DNA of 64,000 nt, taken from the NCBI RefSeq assembly GCF_023330665.1, contig NZ_CP097127.1:434001-498000 (forward strand). Direction: 5' to 3'. The notes beneath the pieces were generated by a model. That model saw only the letters and a list, made by a program, of their open reading frames with translations. It made no database searches and was not told where the DNA came from. Both the position numbers and the translations under genes were made by a program. This DNA is from Conexibacter sp. S30A1 (GTDB lineage: Bacteria; Actinomycetota; Thermoleophilia; Solirubrobacterales; Solirubrobacteraceae). Shown piece after piece: positions 56,289 through 64,000 of this stretch (positions within the stretch are counted from its first letter, which is position 1; each line of letters opens with the position of its first letter).

Positions 56289-59279
56289 GTGACCGGGGCA
56301 AAATCATCGGGGGTGTGGGCGCAGTCGGATGGCGCGCGGCGCGGTGACGTAGCGTTGCTGGAGCGCGAGTCGGAGCTCGGGCGGTTTGACCGGCTGCTTA
56401 AAGAGGCGAGCAGCGGAGAGGGCCGGCTCGTGGTGGTGCAGGGCGAGGCGGGGATAGGAAAAACCGCCTTGCTCGATGCGCTTCGGGATTGTGCCGTGGC
56501 ACAGGAATGGCTGGTGTTGACCGCACGGGGTGGGGAGCTCGAGCGCGAGTTTCCGCATGGGGTGGTGCGCCAGTTGTTTGAGCCGCTGTTGCGCCAACCG
56601 CCGGAACGCAGGCAGGGAGCGTTCTCCGGGGCGGCGCAGCTGGCGGAAACCGGGTTGGGGTTGGGTGAGGGCTCTCCCGGGCCGTTGGTGGGGGCCGACG
56701 CGGAACTGGCCGTCAACCATGGTCTTTACTGGCTGGTGGCGAACCTGGCGGAGGAACGCCCGGTCGTGCTGGTGGTGGATGACGCGCATTGGGCCGATCC
56801 GGCGACACTTCGGTTCCTCCATTACCTGGCCAGGAGGCTGGAGGGGGTGCCTGCCCTGGTGGCGCTCGGTTTGCGGCCCGCCCAGCCTGCCGCCCCGACT
56901 GAGTTATTGGATGCCATTCATGATCTGCCCAGGGTGGAGCTGCTCTCGCTTGCATCCCTGTCGAAGGATGCGACACGGGCGTTGATTGCGGTGGCGCTGA
57001 GCGGCATTCCAGGCGATCGGTTCGCGCAGGCCTGTCATGCGGCTACCGGCGGCAACCCGTTCTTGCTCTTCGAGCTTCTGCGGGCGCTCGCCGTCGAGGG
57101 GGCACGGCCAATTGATGCGGAGGCCGAGCTGGTGGGTCGGCTGGGTCCGCGGTCGATCTCCCGCAGCGTGATGGGCCGTCTGGCCAAGTTGTGGCCCGAG
57201 GCGGTGTCGCTGGCTCAGGCGGTGGCGGTGTTGGACACTGACACCGATCTTCGCCATGCGGCCGCGCTCGCGGGTCTGGAGCCCGACCGGGCGGCGGCGG
57301 CCGCCGATGCGCTCACGGCGGCGTCCGTGCTGGCATCGGGCAGGCCGCTGCGTTTCGCCCACCCGATCCTTCGCCAGGCGGTCTATGAGGACATCGCGAA
57401 GGGCCGGAGGCAGTTCGAGCACGGTCGGGCGGCGGAGGTGCTGGAGGCGGCGGGCGAGCCAGACCGCGCTGCGGTTCACCTCGTTCAGACAGAGCCCGGT
57501 GGGGACCCCTCTGTGGTCGAGCGCCTCCGGTGCGCCGCAGCCCGTGCGCTTCGCCGCGGCGCGCCTCGTGCGGCGCTGATGCTGCTTCGTCGGGCACTCA
57601 CGGAGCCGCCCCCGGAATCAGACCGCCCCGGCGTTCTGCTCGAGACTGGGCGGGCGGCCAGGCTGGCGGGGGATCCGTCCGCGGCCCGGTACCTGTATGA
57701 GGCGCACGAGCACTTCAACGAACGCGCGCGACGCGCGGAGGCTGCGCGAGAGCTGGCCACCGCACTGACCGCGGCCGGAGACGTGAAGCACGCGGCGGCA
57801 GTACTGGAGAGGGCGATTGAGGCGCTACCTCCCGACGCGAGCGAAGACCGGCTCCGGCTCGAGGCTGACCTGCTCATTGCGAGCGTCTATGACCACGAGC
57901 TGGCGAGCCGCGCCGGCGAGCGGATCGATCCCCTGGTGCCGCGTCTCTGTGGCGAAACGCCCGGAGAGCGGCTCTTGTTGGCGGGCGCGGCATACCACCG
58001 CCTGCTCTCTGGTCGGGGCACCGCCGCCGAGGTTGCCACCCTGGCCCTACGCGCCGCCACCGGCGGGCTGATCCTGAAAGAACAGGCAGCTGAGTCTGCT
58101 TTAAGCGCTGCGTACGCCCCGGTGTGCCTGGTCTTCACAGAACGACACGACGAAGCGCACCGTTTGCTCGACGCGATGCTGGCCGAGGCGCGAGAGATCG
58201 GATCTCCCGTCGCCTCTGCCTGGGCGTGGAGTGTCGCTGCGCGGCTTGAGCAGATGCGCGGCAACCTCAGCGAGGCGGAGTCGGCAGCTCGCAGCGCCCT
58301 CGCTCCGCTACCGCACGAGCGCACGCTGAGCACCGAGCTCGCATTGGCATACCTTGTCCTGGCGCTTGTCGAGCAGGGTCGGCACGATGAAGCCGAGGCC
58401 CTACTTTGCGACTACGGCGTTGCGAGCGCGGCATGCTCGCGCACAACGGCGGGTCTCGCGCTGCACCTGGCGCGCTCAGCGCTGCGGCTTGCGCAGGGCC
58501 GTAGCGAGGATGGCCACCGTGACGCCGAGGAGGCGATCCGCCGAGACATCACCCACGGTGGCGCTGCGCCCGGCCGGGGGTTTCGCTTCAGTCCCGCCGT
58601 CGCCATCTACGCCGCCGGCGACCGCGAGCGGGCGATTGAGCTCGCTGAAGCCGAGCTCCACCGCGGTCGCTCGTTCCAGCTTCCCAGTACTGAGGGCATC
58701 GCGCTCACCGTGCTCGGTACCGTCAAGGGTGGCGAGGACGGGCTCCACCACCTGCGGACCGCGGTCGACAAACTCGGCCAGGGTCCCCGCAAGCTCGAGT
58801 TGGCTTACGCCCTGGTCGAATTTGGCTCGGCGCTTCGCCGTGCCAATCGCCGCTCGGAGGCCCGCGTTCCGTTGACCACTGGGATGGACCTAGCGCATCG
58901 CTGCGGCGCCAGGCCGCTGGCTGAGCGTGCTCGCGAGGAGCTGCTCGCGTGCGGCGCTCGACCGCGCAAGCTCGTGGTCTCTGGCCTTGATTCGCTGACG
59001 GCGAGCGAACGGAGGGTGGCACGCATGGCCGCCGAAGGAATGTCTAACACGGAGATCGCCCAAGCGTTGTTCGTGACCCGAAAGACGGTCGAGACGCATC
59101 TCGGACACGTGTACATGAAGCTCAACATCAGCTCGCGCGCAGGCCTGCCCGAGGCGCTGGGGCGCGGTCAGCAAGCAACACCGGCCGACAGCCGCGAGCA
59201 CCAACCGGAGGCCGCGCGCGGACCCCTGCTCTCACCGAGAACGCATTCCGCAAACGGGTCCTCCATCTCAGTGCAGTAA
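56289..59279 (+). CDS. Large AAA-ATPase LuxR-family regulator (LAL type)
   Basis: 996 residues from GTG 56289 (AGGAG 5 nt upstream). Walker A GEAGIGKT (52-59), Walker B VVLVVDDAHWAD (~157-168), AAA_16/STAND NTPase with winged-helix region, then ~500 residues of TPR-like helical repeats (ELATALTAAGDVKHAAAVLERAIEAL, YLVLALVEQGRHDEAEALL) that would sense a signal or partner. C-terminal LuxR HTH: LTASERRVARMAAEGMSNTEIAQALFVTRKTVETHLGHVYMKLNISSR (~906-953). LAL regulators activate transcription after ATP-dependent switching. Target genes not evident; the methyltransferase and PPOX genes downstream point in mixed directions. Confidence 0.92.
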   Translation: MTGAKSSGVWAQSDGARRGDVALLERESELGRFDRLLKEASSGEGRLVVVQGEAGIGKTALLDALRDCAVAQEWLVLTARGGELEREFPHGVVRQLFEPLLRQPPERRQGAFSGAAQLAETGLGLGEGSPGPLVGADAELAVNHGLYWLVANLAEERPVVLVVDDAHWADPATLRFLHYLARRLEGVPALVALGLRPAQPAAPTELLDAIHDLPRVELLSLASLSKDATRALIAVALSGIPGDRFAQACHAATGGNPFLLFELLRALAVEGARPIDAEAELVGRLGPRSISRSVMGRLAKLWPEAVSLAQAVAVLDTDTDLRHAAALAGLEPDRAAAAADALTAASVLASGRPLRFAHPILRQAVYEDIAKGRRQFEHGRAAEVLEAAGEPDRAAVHLVQTEPGGDPSVVERLRCAAARALRRGAPRAALMLLRRALTEPPPESDRPGVLLETGRAARLAGDPSAARYLYEAHEHFNERARRAEAARELATALTAAGDVKHAAAVLERAIEALPPDASEDRLRLEADLLIASVYDHELASRAGERIDPLVPRLCGETPGERLLLAGAAYHRLLSGRGTAAEVATLALRAATGGLILKEQAAESALSAAYAPVCLVFTERHDEAHRLLDAMLAEAREIGSPVASAWAWSVAARLEQMRGNLSEAESAARSALAPLPHERTLSTELALAYLVLALVEQGRHDEAEALLCDYGVASAACSRTTAGLALHLARSALRLAQGRSEDGHRDAEEAIRRDITHGGAAPGRGFRFSPAVAIYAAGDRERAIELAEAELHRGRSFQLPSTEGIALTVLGTVKGGEDGLHHLRTAVDKLGQGPRKLELAYALVEFGSALRRANRRSEARVPLTTGMDLAHRCGARPLAERAREELLACGARPRKLVVSGLDSLTASERRVARMAAEGMSNTEIAQALFVTRKTVETHLGHVYMKLNISSRAGLPEALGRGQQATPADSREHQPEAARGPLLSPRTHSANGSSISVQ
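59243..59279. repeat. Left arm of a 37-bp imperfect inverted repeat
   Basis: Matches the complement of 59422-59458 at 31 of 37 positions. Read on the minus strand it encodes YCTEMEDPFAEC. Confidence 0.7.
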
Positions 59280-59715
59280 GCGTCCCAAGCATCAGCATTG
59301 GCCCGACGCAGGACAGCGCCTTCCTCGAGGTGAGTGATGGCCGTCGCGCCGCTCGGCAAGGCGGCAGATAGGCTCTCACGCGCCACAGCCGTCTATGACG
59401 ATCCGTGAGCGGTGGGTCCTGCTACTGCACCGAGATGGAGAACCCGTTTCCGCAATGTCGGGCGAAAGCAAGACGAACCGTTAACTCGGTCGCGCAGCGC
59501 TACCGGCAAAGACCTGCATTTACCCACCTCCGTGCATCTCCTCGGGATCGACAAGTGCCCTGCCTTGCGCGGTGCTCGAGACCGGTGGCCGCTCGAGACC
59601 TGAATGACTGCCGGGCAGGGGCGGCTGAGACGCGCATCCCGCGCAAAGCAGGTGGTTCGAGGAACCAGCCTGGATGCCTGTCTCATGCGCGATGCAGGTG
59701 TCGATCGGAAGCGGT
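59280..59715. other. Region with coding remnants between LuxR and methyltransferase genes
   Basis: 436 bp. A minus frame (59168-59386: THLEEGAVLRRANADAWDAYCTEMEDPF) overlaps the LuxR gene end and a plus frame (from 59405) carries the same motif. No intact gene recognised. Confidence 0.4.
59422..59458. repeat. Right arm of a 37-bp imperfect inverted repeat
   Basis: Read on the plus strand it encodes YCTEMENPFPQC. Differences from the left arm are partly synonymous, which suggests two diverged copies of a coding sequence. Confidence 0.7.
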
Positions 59716-60372
59716 TTACGCCCACGTCGTGCGCGCGACGATGAACCAGCTCCCGTCAAAGAGGATCTCGGCTCCGTTGAGCTCTTCGGATAGTTGGGAC
59801 CCTGTGAGGTAACGCTTGAAGATCCGGTGTTCTGAGCGGTCGTTGAGAACTCGGGTTTGCCACTGCTCAGCCGCAACTCCTGGCCGCATCGCAGAGTCGA
59901 TGACGATCAGCTCGCTGGCTACGCGGCTTGCCTCAGACAGGAACGCGGCGCGCTCATCATCGGGGAGATGACCGTAGAAGTGGCCGGTCAGGACGCGATC
60001 AAAGGCCGTGTCGGCGAACGGCAGGCTGAGGGCGTCACCGACCATTGCGACACCGTTTGCCAAGCGCGATTGCGTTAGGGACACCATCGCGGGACTCTGG
60101 TCGATGCCGACAACAAGGCCGTGAAGATGACGCGTCAGGAACCCGCTCCCGCACGCTGCATCCAGGGTGCGACCTGCTGGCAGATCGTCGACGAGGCGGA
60201 CGATGTGGCCGACTTCCTCGTGCCAGCCGGGGCGATCACGTGCGGCGAAGTGGCCCTCGCCTAGATACCACTCGTCGTACTCATCGGCGCGCTGTTCGTA
60301 GTAGTCGCCTGTCGCTATGTCGCGCGCGAAGGCTGGCGGCTGATTGACCACGCGCACGAGTGTCCCAAACAC
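59716..60372 (-). CDS. Class I SAM-dependent methyltransferase
   Basis: 218 residues. A conserved N-terminus TGDYYEQRADEYDEWYLGEGHFAARDRPGWHEEV, then motif I RTLDAACGSGFLTRHL, motif II VVGIDQSPAMVSLTQSRL, MVGDALSLPFADTAFDRVLTGHFYGHL and a C-terminal ELIVIDSAMRPGV. Small-molecule methyltransferase of unknown substrate. GTG 60372 overlaps the start of the divergent gene by 29 bp, so one of the two starts is probably further inside. Confidence 0.82.
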   Translation of the reverse strand: MFGTLVRVVNQPPAFARDIATGDYYEQRADEYDEWYLGEGHFAARDRPGWHEEVGHIVRLVDDLPAGRTLDAACGSGFLTRHLHGLVVGIDQSPAMVSLTQSRLANGVAMVGDALSLPFADTAFDRVLTGHFYGHLPDDERAAFLSEASRVASELIVIDSAMRPGVAAEQWQTRVLNDRSEHRIFKRYLTGSQLSEELNGAEILFDGSWFIVARTTWA

Positions 60373-60931
60373 CGACTCCGATCAGTCGCAGTATCTGATC
60401 GAGCGCTCGTTCGGAGGACGCGACTGCGCGTTCTTGGATCCTGCGGGCAACATCGTTCGGATCCGAGAGCTGCCCGCAGCGACGGCGGAGGCTCGCAGTC
60501 GGGCGGCTCGCAAGACGGACACGCTGACGATGCTGCGCGGCGCCGTCGTGGACGTGTGGGTCGCGACGGCCTCGGACGATGGAGCTCCGTATCTCGTTCC
60601 GTTGTCGCTGGCGTGGATCGACGAGCGTGCCGTCATCGCGGTGCGGAGCAACTCGGCTACCGCCCGTGACCTCAGGGATCGTCCCAACGCGCGTCTCGGG
60701 CTTGGACCGACGAGGAACGTGGTGATGATGGATGCCGTCCGTGAGCGCGAGCTCGCCGCCACGGTCGATGAGGCGCTGGGAACGGTCTATGCCGTGCAGG
60801 CTGACTGGGATCCGCGCCAGAGCCCCGGATTTGTGTTGTTCGTGCTGCGGCCGATCAGGGTGCAGGCATGGCGCGAAGCCAACGAGATCGCCGGTCGGGA
60901 TCTCATGAGGGAGGGACGCTGGCTGGTCTGA
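60344..60931 (+). CDS. Pyridoxamine-5'-phosphate-oxidase-family (F420/FMN split-barrel) protein with VOC-like N-terminal tail
   Basis: 195 residues as read. The split barrel is DVWVATASDDGAPYLVPLSLAWIDERAVIAVRSNSATARDLRDRPNARLGLGPTRNVVMMDA, binding FMN or F420; members reduce or bind flavins. The N-terminal ~45 residues (YLIERSFGGRDCAFLDPAGNIVRIREL) match the last strand of a VOC/glyoxalase domain, not a PPOX protein, so an old VOC gene end is fused in frame. The true start may be ATG 60530 or a codon near 60470. Confidence 0.75.
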   Translation: MTTRTSVPNTDSDQSQYLIERSFGGRDCAFLDPAGNIVRIRELPAATAEARSRAARKTDTLTMLRGAVVDVWVATASDDGAPYLVPLSLAWIDERAVIAVRSNSATARDLRDRPNARLGLGPTRNVVMMDAVRERELAATVDEALGTVYAVQADWDPRQSPGFVLFVLRPIRVQAWREANEIAGRDLMREGRWLV

Positions 60932-60984
60932 CTCCGAGCAGGGAGGCAGAGGGAAGCCTCCGGCTGGGACGCGAGCGCTGCCCG

Positions 60985-61470
60985 TCAGCGTGCCTCAGGC
61001 GTTGGAGCGTGTAGGGCGGAGATGGTCTGCTCGATCCGTCGTTGACGCGTCTCGGGCTTTTTGGCGGTGTCGATCGCATGGACCAGGGCACGCCGGCGGC
61101 TGTGCGTGAGGCGGTCATAGGCGGCCCGGGCTGCCGGGTCGGCGGTGAGAGCGTCCGCGAGATCAGGCGGTTCAACGACGACCGCGGGCTGGGTGTCGAG
61201 CTCGATCTCGGCCTCGATGACATCGCCGGTCGCGACGCCGGCGGCCCGGCGGTTGGCGTTGGATAGGCCGATCAGGTACCGGCCGCGCATGATCGCGACC
61301 CTGGTCTTCCACGAATGGTGGTTGATCGTCACGGTCACGCGCGGTCGCTTGCCGGCGCCGAGCGCGTCGACGAGGTCGGCGGGGATCTCCAGGCCTCGCA
61401 TCGGTTCGGGCGGCTCGACGGTGCAGGAGACCCTGATCACGCGACCGTCCCGCTCATCCCTGTCCGGCAA
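60985..61470 (-). CDS. DUF1905 / YdeI-OmpD-associated domain protein
   Basis: 161 residues. The first half is DUF1905 (VSCTVEPPEPMRGLEIPADLVDALGAGKRPRVTVTINHHSWKTRVAIMRGRYLIGLSNANRRAAGVATGDVIEAEIELD). The second half (LADALTADPAARAAYDRLTHSRRRALVHAIDTAKKPETRQRRIEQTI) is the YdeI/bacteriocin-protection-type helical domain. Function in cells is not settled. ATG 61470 overlaps the sigma-factor stop by 17 bp, so it is co-transcribed with the ECF41 gene and may belong to its regulon. Confidence 0.85.
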   Translation of the reverse strand: MPDRDERDGRVIRVSCTVEPPEPMRGLEIPADLVDALGAGKRPRVTVTINHHSWKTRVAIMRGRYLIGLSNANRRAAGVATGDVIEAEIELDTQPAVVVEPPDLADALTADPAARAAYDRLTHSRRRALVHAIDTAKKPETRQRRIEQTISALHAPTPEAR

Positions 61471-62320
61471 CGGAAGCCATCTCCAACGTGGCGAGCACTT
61501 CGGGATCGGCGATCAGCTCGATCTCCCGCACCAAGCCTGCTTCGACCTGGAACAGGAAGGCGACTTTGACCGCACCGCGAACGATCCACGCCCCGGCGCG
61601 CTCACCGTCGATGGTCACGGCGGAGGCTCCCTGTGCACCGTCGAAGCGGGCCGCCACCGCGGCCGCGCCCTCGTAGACGGGGTTGGCACCGAGGTCCTGG
61701 CCGGCCAGGTCGGTGTGCATGATCGCCTCGGGTGCCAGCAGGGACAGCAAGGTCGGGAGATCGCCGCCGTGCGCCGCGTCCAGAAACGCCTCGACCACCT
61801 GGCTGCTCTCGGCTCTCGCGACGTGCTCTGTCGCGGACTCGGGCATGCCCTGGACCTTGCGCCTGGCGCGGCTGGCGATCTGGCGCACGGCCGCGCCGGA
61901 GCGTCCCAGCACGATGCTGATCTCCTCAAACGGATACCCGAAGACGTCGTGCAGCACGAAGGCGGCTCGCTCCGCCGGCGCGAGGGTGTCAAGCACGACC
62001 TGCATCGCGTCGCTGACCCGCTCGGCGATCACTGCGTCGCCCTCCGGGTCGCTGGCGCGGTCCGCGGTCGCGACCTCGGCCGAGACCTGCTCCTCGACGC
62101 TCGTTCGGGTGTGTCGCTTACGGAGATGGTCCAAGCACAGCCGCGTGGTCACGGTCGTCAACCAGGCCGGAAGGTCCTCCACGCCGTCGGTCACCGACAG
62201 GCGCAGCCACGCTTCCTGCACCACGTCCTCAGCATCGGTGGAGGAGCCGAGGATGCGACTCGCGATCGCCGCCAGCCGCGGCCGCTGCGCATCGAAATCC
62301 GCCGGATTCATGGGGTCCAC
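61454..62320 (-). CDS. ECF41-group sigma factor with SnoaL-like C-terminal domain
   Basis: 288 residues from GTG 62320. Region 2 (FDAQRPRLAAIASRILGSSTDAEDVVQEAWLRLSVTDGVEDLPAWLTTVTTRLCLDHLRKR) and region 4 (LDTLAPAERAAFVLHDVFGYPFEEISIVLGRSGAAVRQIASRARRKV) are followed by a ~95-residue SnoaL/NTF2-like domain (VVEAFLDAAHGGDLPTLLSLLAPEAIMHTD...), the mark of ECF41 factors, where it tunes activity instead of an anti-sigma factor. GTG 62320 is chosen because it lies exactly 8 bp after the CGTC of the minus-strand ECF41 promoter, the same spacing as the divergent VOC gene; ATG 62311 is the alternative. Confidence 0.9.
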   Translation of the reverse strand: MDPMNPADFDAQRPRLAAIASRILGSSTDAEDVVQEAWLRLSVTDGVEDLPAWLTTVTTRLCLDHLRKRHTRTSVEEQVSAEVATADRASDPEGDAVIAERVSDAMQVVLDTLAPAERAAFVLHDVFGYPFEEISIVLGRSGAAVRQIASRARRKVQGMPESATEHVARAESSQVVEAFLDAAHGGDLPTLLSLLAPEAIMHTDLAGQDLGANPVYEGAAAVAARFDGAQGASAVTIDGERAGAWIVRGAVKVAFLFQVEAGLVREIELIADPEVLATLEMASVAGQG

Positions 62321-62328
62321 ATACCTTA

Positions 62329-62355
62329 GACGTGCGCCAGCCCGGGAATGTGACA
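62329..62355 (-). promoter_or_regulatory. ECF41-type promoter for the sigma factor
   Basis: On the minus strand TGTCACA (62355-62349), 16-bp spacer, CGTC (62332-62329): an exact match to the known ECF41 signature TGTCACA-N16-CGTC. The GTG start follows 8 bp later. Confidence 0.88.
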
Positions 62356-62365
62356 ACCCGGCCGC

Positions 62366-62392
62366 TGTCACATTCACGCCGCGGCACACGTC
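62366..62392 (+). promoter_or_regulatory. ECF41-type promoter for the VOC/CMD genes
   Basis: TGTCACA (62366-62372), 16-bp spacer, CGTC (62389-62392), again exact. ATG 62401 follows 8 bp later, so this mRNA should be nearly leaderless. Confidence 0.9.
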
Positions 62393-62400
62393 AGCTAGGC

Positions 62401-62739
62401 ATGAACACCTTCGACAACATCCTCTACACGGTCAGCGACCTCAATGCCGCTAAGACCATCCACCGCGCGCTGCTCGGCACCGAGCCGCACACCGATCAGC
62501 CCTACTACGTCGGCTTCAACGTGAACGGCGTCGAGATCGGCCTCACCCCCCGAACCGAGGACGGCCCGACCGTGCCGGTCGCGCACATCCGCGTCCCTGA
62601 CATCCAGGCCGCCCTGGAGCAAGCCCAGGACGCGGGCGCCACGCTCGTCGATCAGCCGCGAGACGTCGGCGGCGGCAATCTCGTCGCGACCGTCAGCGAC
62701 CCCGACGGCACCATCCTCGGCCTCGTTCAGCGCAACTAA
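62401..62739 (+). CDS. VOC-family protein in ECF41 regulon
   Basis: 112 residues from ATG 62401. One VOC module: NTFDNILYTVSDLNAAKTIHRALLGTEPHTDQPYYVGFNVNGVEIGLTPR...VAHIRVPDIQAALEQAQDAGATLVDQPRDVGGGNLVATVSDPDGTILGLVQ. First-strand ligand positions are not His (N-I-L-Y), so metal binding may be lost; it may act as a binding protein. Start set by the ECF41 promoter. Followed 204 bp later by the carboxymuconolactone-decarboxylase-family gene. Confidence 0.85.
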   Translation: MNTFDNILYTVSDLNAAKTIHRALLGTEPHTDQPYYVGFNVNGVEIGLTPRTEDGPTVPVAHIRVPDIQAALEQAQDAGATLVDQPRDVGGGNLVATVSDPDGTILGLVQRN

Positions 62740-62942
62740 CACGAGACCAGGCGTCCCGGCCTCGGAGCCGACGGGCTGGCGCGGTAACCGCTCCGCCGTC
62801 CGAGGCCGGTCGGCAGCCCGACAAACCAACCTCCCATCCGGCGCAGGCGACCGATGGTTCGGCCATCCGAGCGCCAGTACACCACCGACCCGCGATGTCG
62901 GTCGGTGATCTCCACATGCACTCACCGCACCAAGAGGGAACC
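62740..62942. other. Spacer between VOC and CMD genes
   Basis: 203 bp with no gene and no second ECF41 promoter visible; probably one transcript from 62366 covers both genes. Confidence 0.45.
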
Positions 62943-63404
62943 ATGATGCAGCAACGTATGAACAACCCAGTCGGACTCATTCCCGAGGAAATGCCGGCCA
63001 TTCAGGAACTGGCTCGCGCCACTCACAGGGGTGGCGTGCCTTCCACGACGTTGGCCCTCGTTCACCTCCGGGCCAGCCAGATCAACGGCTGCAGCTCGTG
63101 CGTGCAATCCGGTGCCGCGCAAGCCAGAAAGGCGGGCGAGACCGAGGACCGTCTCGCCACCGTGGCCGCGTGGCGAGACGCACCCTACTTCTCCGACGAC
63201 GAACGGGCCGCGCTGGCTCTCACCGAAGCCGTCACCCGACTGGCGGACCGAGCCGACCCCGTCTCGGACACCATCTGGGAGCACGCCGCCGAGCATTACG
63301 ACGAGAAGGGACTCGCCGCGCTTCTTCTGTCAATCGCCACGACCAACCTCTTCAACCGCCTCAACATCCCCACACGCCAAGTAGCGGGATCGTGGGCCCA
63401 ATAG
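62943..63404 (+). CDS. Carboxymuconolactone-decarboxylase-family (AhpD-like) protein
   Basis: 153 residues from ATG 62943 (GAGGGA upstream). LVHLRASQINGCSSCVQSGAAQARKAGETEDRLATVAAWRDAPYFSDDERAALALTEAVTRLAD is the AhpD/CMD core with a CSSC pair. The usual downstream His of CxxCxxxH is replaced here by a non-His (CVQSGAAQ), so peroxidase chemistry may be altered. CMD proteins are the classic targets of ECF41 sigma factors, and this one sits beside an ECF41 promoter, so its regulation is well supported. Confidence 0.87.
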   Translation: MMQQRMNNPVGLIPEEMPAIQELARATHRGGVPSTTLALVHLRASQINGCSSCVQSGAAQARKAGETEDRLATVAAWRDAPYFSDDERAALALTEAVTRLADRADPVSDTIWEHAAEHYDEKGLAALLLSIATTNLFNRLNIPTRQVAGSWAQ

Positions 63405-64000
63405 CGGGCTGCCCACGATCGTGGACCGGTGACACCGTGGCACTCTTGGCCGGGTTGGCCTTGCCATGCCGGGCCTTGGTCTTGATGCAAAGCTGGTTCC
63501 AAGGGTTGGTCGGCCGCCATGCGTGTTGGGCGGCTTCGACTGCGGCCCAGCGCAGCATCGGTGAGCCGGCCTTGGAGATCGGGCCGACCCATGAGCTCTG
63601 CCCGGACTGCTTGATCGTCGGCGCCAGCCCGGCGTAGCCGATCAGCTTCCGGGCACTGGGTAAGCGTGAGATGTCACCGATCTCCGCGACGATCGTGAGC
63701 GCGAGCAGGTAGCCGAGCCCGGGGACTGTGACCAGCAACCGGACCCGCGGGTCAGTGCGAGCAATCGGACGCAGCTCGAGCGCGATCTGGGTGATCTGAC
63801 GGTCGAGATCGTCGACGACCTCAAGCAAAGTGCGGATCGATCCGATCCACACCGCCGGCACGTCACGCTCCGCCAGGCGCTCAAGCGCACCGGGCTTGCG
63901 CAGCGTGGTCAGGCTGCCACGCAAACCCCACTGCGTCAGCAACCCGAACATCCGGTTACGCGCCGAGGTGCGCAGGTGCACGAGATGCTCACGGCGTCTC
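63361..64000 (-). pseudogene. IS110-family transposase, C-terminal part, truncated at both ends
   Basis: The frame is open to the right edge (upstream codons RRREHLVHLRTSARNR continue it). IS110 C-terminal Transposase_20 region: LLVTVPGLGYLLALTIVAEIGDISRLPSARKLIGYAGLAPTIKQSGQSSWVGPISKAGSPMLRWAAVEAAQHAW...KARHGKANPAKSA. After KSA (~63437) the sequence diverges and reads antisense through the CMD gene end, so the natural C-terminus is missing. The catalytic Ser region is present (SKAGSPMLR). The N-terminal DEDD part lies outside the window. Confidence 0.8.

Overview
This is a GC-rich bacterial segment with an actinobacterial look. It has very high GC, many GTG/TTG starts, start codons placed just downstream of -10-like or ECF promoter elements, an ECF41-type sigma factor, a large AAA-LuxR regulator and many small toxin-antitoxin pairs. 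Several small proteins resemble those I associate with Thermoleophilia (Solirubrobacterales), but that placement is inference. The window is a mosaic of ordinary accessory genes cut up by mobile DNA.

Layout. 1-8338: end of a secreted protein gene, a PIN-domain toxin, an ISAzo13-type insertion sequence (1538-2815), a PAP2 phosphatase, tRNA-Gly, and a molybdate/tungstate module (fused permease-ATPase, binding protein, divergent XRE-PBP regulator). 8339-27481: an integrated element in a tRNA-Cys gene, bounded by a 44-bp direct repeat. All its own genes lie on the minus strand in tight overlaps: acidic protein, AlpA-like HTH, RepA-like ATPase, HK97-type capsid protein, small proteins, a 1469-aa tape measure protein with a lysozyme-like domain, an RHH protein, a phage sigma factor and the integrase. 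I see no terminase, portal or prohead protease. A 4561-bp transposon copy sits inside it (11067-15627). 27530-33080: a quinone/oxidative-stress-like operon (VOC dioxygenase, FMN reductase, YceI) with a divergent MarR regulator, then an aminotransferase-fold enzyme, a methyltransferase and small membrane/secreted proteins. 33474-37120: UbiA prenyltransferase, ISL3 insertion, prenyltransferase-repeat protein. 37240-42790: a cluster of intact and decaying toxin-antitoxin pairs (RHH, CopG/PIN, AbrB/VapC, DUF433/DUF5615, two HicAB sets) with cupin genes and pseudogenes.

42939-47499 is a second copy of the same transposon, inverted relative to the first, with matching translations in every frame compared. 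It carries a zinc-ribbon/HTH protein (DUF6431-like), a D-D-E transposase, a TniB/ExeA-type ATPase and a DUF3987-like protein, the last two overlapping by 4 bp. 47609-49919: EamA exporter with its TetR regulator, then a Phd/RelE pair. 50111-55636: a group II intron cut off inside its reverse transcriptase at a 20-bp palindrome, an IS4-family element and an IS1634-family element. 55637-64000: small protein, AAA-LuxR regulator, methyltransferase, PPOX-family protein, DUF1905 protein, an ECF41 sigma factor whose divergent promoters both match the ECF41 signature with exact 16-bp spacing, a VOC protein and a carboxymuconolactone-decarboxylase-family protein, and part of an IS110 transposase at the edge.

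The most novel-looking items are the four-gene transposon present as two inverted copies, the compact capsid- and tape-measure-bearing element without packaging genes, and the leaderless divergent ECF41 promoter pair.
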